This document shows positions 5,606-6,602 of a stretch of DNA of 6,602 nucleotides, piece after piece; position 1 is the first letter of the stretch, and every line of letters begins with the position of its first letter. The notes beneath the pieces were generated by a model, which was not told where the DNA came from, ran no database searches, and worked only from the letters and a program-made list of their open reading frames with translations. The position numbers and the translations under genes are program-made. The stretch comes from Phycisphaerales bacterium (GTDB lineage: Bacteria; Planctomycetota; Phycisphaerae; Phycisphaerales; UBA1924). The DNA lies in NCBI GenBank assembly GCA_019747615.1, contig JAIEQQ010000564.1, positions 1 through 6,602 of the forward strand, read 5' to 3'.

Positions 5606-6508
5606 ATGGCCCGTCGAGTGCTTTTGTTGATCAATCGGTCCAAGACGGAGATCTGCCGCGAGCTTGATCGCGTGCGGGTGATTGTGTCGAGTGCGGGCGG
5701 CCAGATCGTTGGCGAGCGTGACGCGTTTCCCGACGGGCCGGTGTCGCTGAGTGAGACCAACGGCGCCGAGGTCGTGATGATCCTGGGCGGCGACGGGACG
5801 ATCCTGTCGCAGGCACGCCGGTTTGCGCATCTTCGCCTGCCGCTGCTGGGGTTGAACTTCGGCAAGCTCGGCATGCTCGCCCAGTTTGATCTGGAAACGC
5901 TGAGCACGCACGCGGGTGCGATCTTTGGCGATTGCGAACTGGACCTGCTCTCGCGCTGGATGATCGAGGTGCGCGTCCGCCGGCGTGGCGTGTCCGGCGC
6001 GAGCGCGGGCGAGCCGGAGACCATCGGCGCCGCGCTGAACGACGCGGTGATCACCGCCGGCGCGCCGTTTCGAATGATCGAGGCGGTGCTCTCGATCGAT
6101 GGCCAGAGCGGCCCGACCGCCATGGGCGATGGCGTCGTCGTCAGCACGCCCATCGGCTCCACGGCGTACAACGCCAGCGCCGGCGGCCCCATCCTCGCGC
6201 CCGATGTTGACGCGCTGGTGATCACGCCCATCGCGGCCCAATCGCTCAGCTTCCGCCCCGTCGTCGTGCGTGGCGGCTCGACCATCAGCCTAACCATGAC
6301 GCGCGTGAACTCAACGCCCGACGGCAGCGCCGGCACATCACTGGTGCTCGACGGGCAGGTCGCCGCGCGACTCGGCGCCGGCGATGAGGTGCTGATCTCG
6401 GCGCACCCGCAGCCAGTGATCTTCGTGCGCAACCCGACGGAGAACTACTGGGCCACGCTCGTACACAAGATGCACTGGGCGGAGCAGCCGCGGTTTCGGG
6501 GCGAGTAA
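5606..6508 (+). CDS. nadK: NAD kinase
   Basis: This 300-residue enzyme phosphorylates NAD+ with ATP (or polyphosphate in some bacteria) to NADP+, the only route to NADP; it acts in the cytoplasm. Visible motifs are GGDGT (61-65, D63 the catalytic Asp), NFGKLGML (84-91; family NxGxLGFL), LNDAVI (144-149, NAD binding), DGVVVSTPIGSTAYNASAGG (175-194), TPIAAQSLSFRPVV (207-220) and LDGQ (248-251). The length is normal for bacterial NAD kinases. The start at 5606 is chosen because MARRVLLLINRSK matches the usual first beta strand. An in-frame GTG at 5555 would add an Arg-rich extension beginning just after the terminator, which is unlikely. No good ribosome binding site precedes 5606 (the nearest GGGAG, 5582-5586, is 19 bases away), so initiation may be leaderless or SD-independent. 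Confidence 0.97.
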   Translation: MARRVLLLINRSKTEICRELDRVRVIVSSAGGQIVGERDAFPDGPVSLSETNGAEVVMILGGDGTILSQARRFAHLRLPLLGLNFGKLGMLAQFDLETLSTHAGAIFGDCELDLLSRWMIEVRVRRRGVSGASAGEPETIGAALNDAVITAGAPFRMIEAVLSIDGQSGPTAMGDGVVVSTPIGSTAYNASAGGPILAPDVDALVITPIAAQSLSFRPVVVRGGSTISLTMTRVNSTPDGSAGTSLVLDGQVAARLGAGDEVLISAHPQPVIFVRNPTENYWATLVHKMHWAEQPRFRGE

Positions 6509-6519
6509 CAACACTCTCC

Positions 6520-6549
6520 CCGTGGGGCAGGCGAACCGTGGGGCAGGCG
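6520..6549 (+). repeat. 14-bp direct repeat downstream of nadK
   Basis: CCGTGGGGCAGGCG occurs at 6520-6533 and again at 6536-6549, separated by AA. The second copy runs directly into the palindrome at 6546-6563. Origin and function are unknown. Confidence 0.65.
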
Positions 6550-6563
6550 TCCCGCGGGACGCC
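6546..6563. repeat. 18-bp perfect palindrome downstream of nadK
   Basis: GGCGTCCCGCGGGACGCC is a perfect self-complementary sequence beginning 38 bases after the NAD kinase stop. As RNA it would form a short GC-rich stem. No T-tract follows on either strand, so it is not a classical intrinsic terminator. It may act as a transcript 3' end, a protein binding site or part of a dispersed repeat. The remaining bases to the window end show nothing further. Confidence 0.5.
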
Positions 6564-6602
6564 CGCCTCCGCCGACTCCCGCATCCTCCACACCCCCGAT
6601 CA

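Noticed and set aside
5378..6241. 287-residue minus-strand open frame
   Set aside because: It is antisense to NAD kinase, and its Ser/Pro/Ala end is produced by the tandem-repeat tract.

Overview
The window is a GC-rich bacterial stretch that reads like a planctomycete chromosome, most probably class Phycisphaerae. Three things point there: a pseudopilin-like gene with an Ala-Phe-Thr-Leu-Ile-Glu leader and a C-terminal His-Xn-Asp-Gly motif, a large secreted protein ending in a duplicated 'GC-type' dockerin, and NAD kinase motif variants. This assignment rests on family recognition, not on a phylogenetic marker.

Layout. Positions 1-168 are non-coding and hold nested inverted repeats downstream of the first gene. 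Positions 169-1398 (minus) encode a ribose/xylose-type ABC sugar transporter permease with an unusual soluble insertion after its first membrane helix. A strong intrinsic terminator (1556-1589, minus) separates it from a secreted or pilus-associated pseudopilin-like protein (1627-2637, minus). A 494-base divergent intergenic region (2638-3131) follows, with a plausible minus-strand promoter, a G-run cluster, a 12-bp palindrome and, on the plus side, a leader with three consecutive hairpins before a good ribosome binding site. Positions 3132-5381 (plus) encode a 749-residue exported modular protein built from repeated domain fragments and a C-terminal dockerin. Its 3' region carries a short degenerate tandem-repeat tract and a textbook intrinsic terminator (5515-5548). 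Positions 5606-6508 (plus) encode NAD kinase, followed by a direct repeat and an 18-bp perfect palindrome.

How the genes fit together. NAD kinase is a housekeeping enzyme with its own transcription unit. The permease, the pseudopilin-like protein and the dockerin protein all concern the cell envelope and outside world (sugar uptake, surface or secretion, extracellular anchoring). That is compatible with a polysaccharide- or sugar-related neighbourhood, but the terminators show at least three separate transcription units, and no ATPase, binding protein, hydrolase or cohesin lies in the window.

I see no defence system, mobile element, CRISPR array or RNA gene. The most unusual item is the internal architecture of the dockerin protein, where three copies of one ancestral unit each appear to lack a different part.
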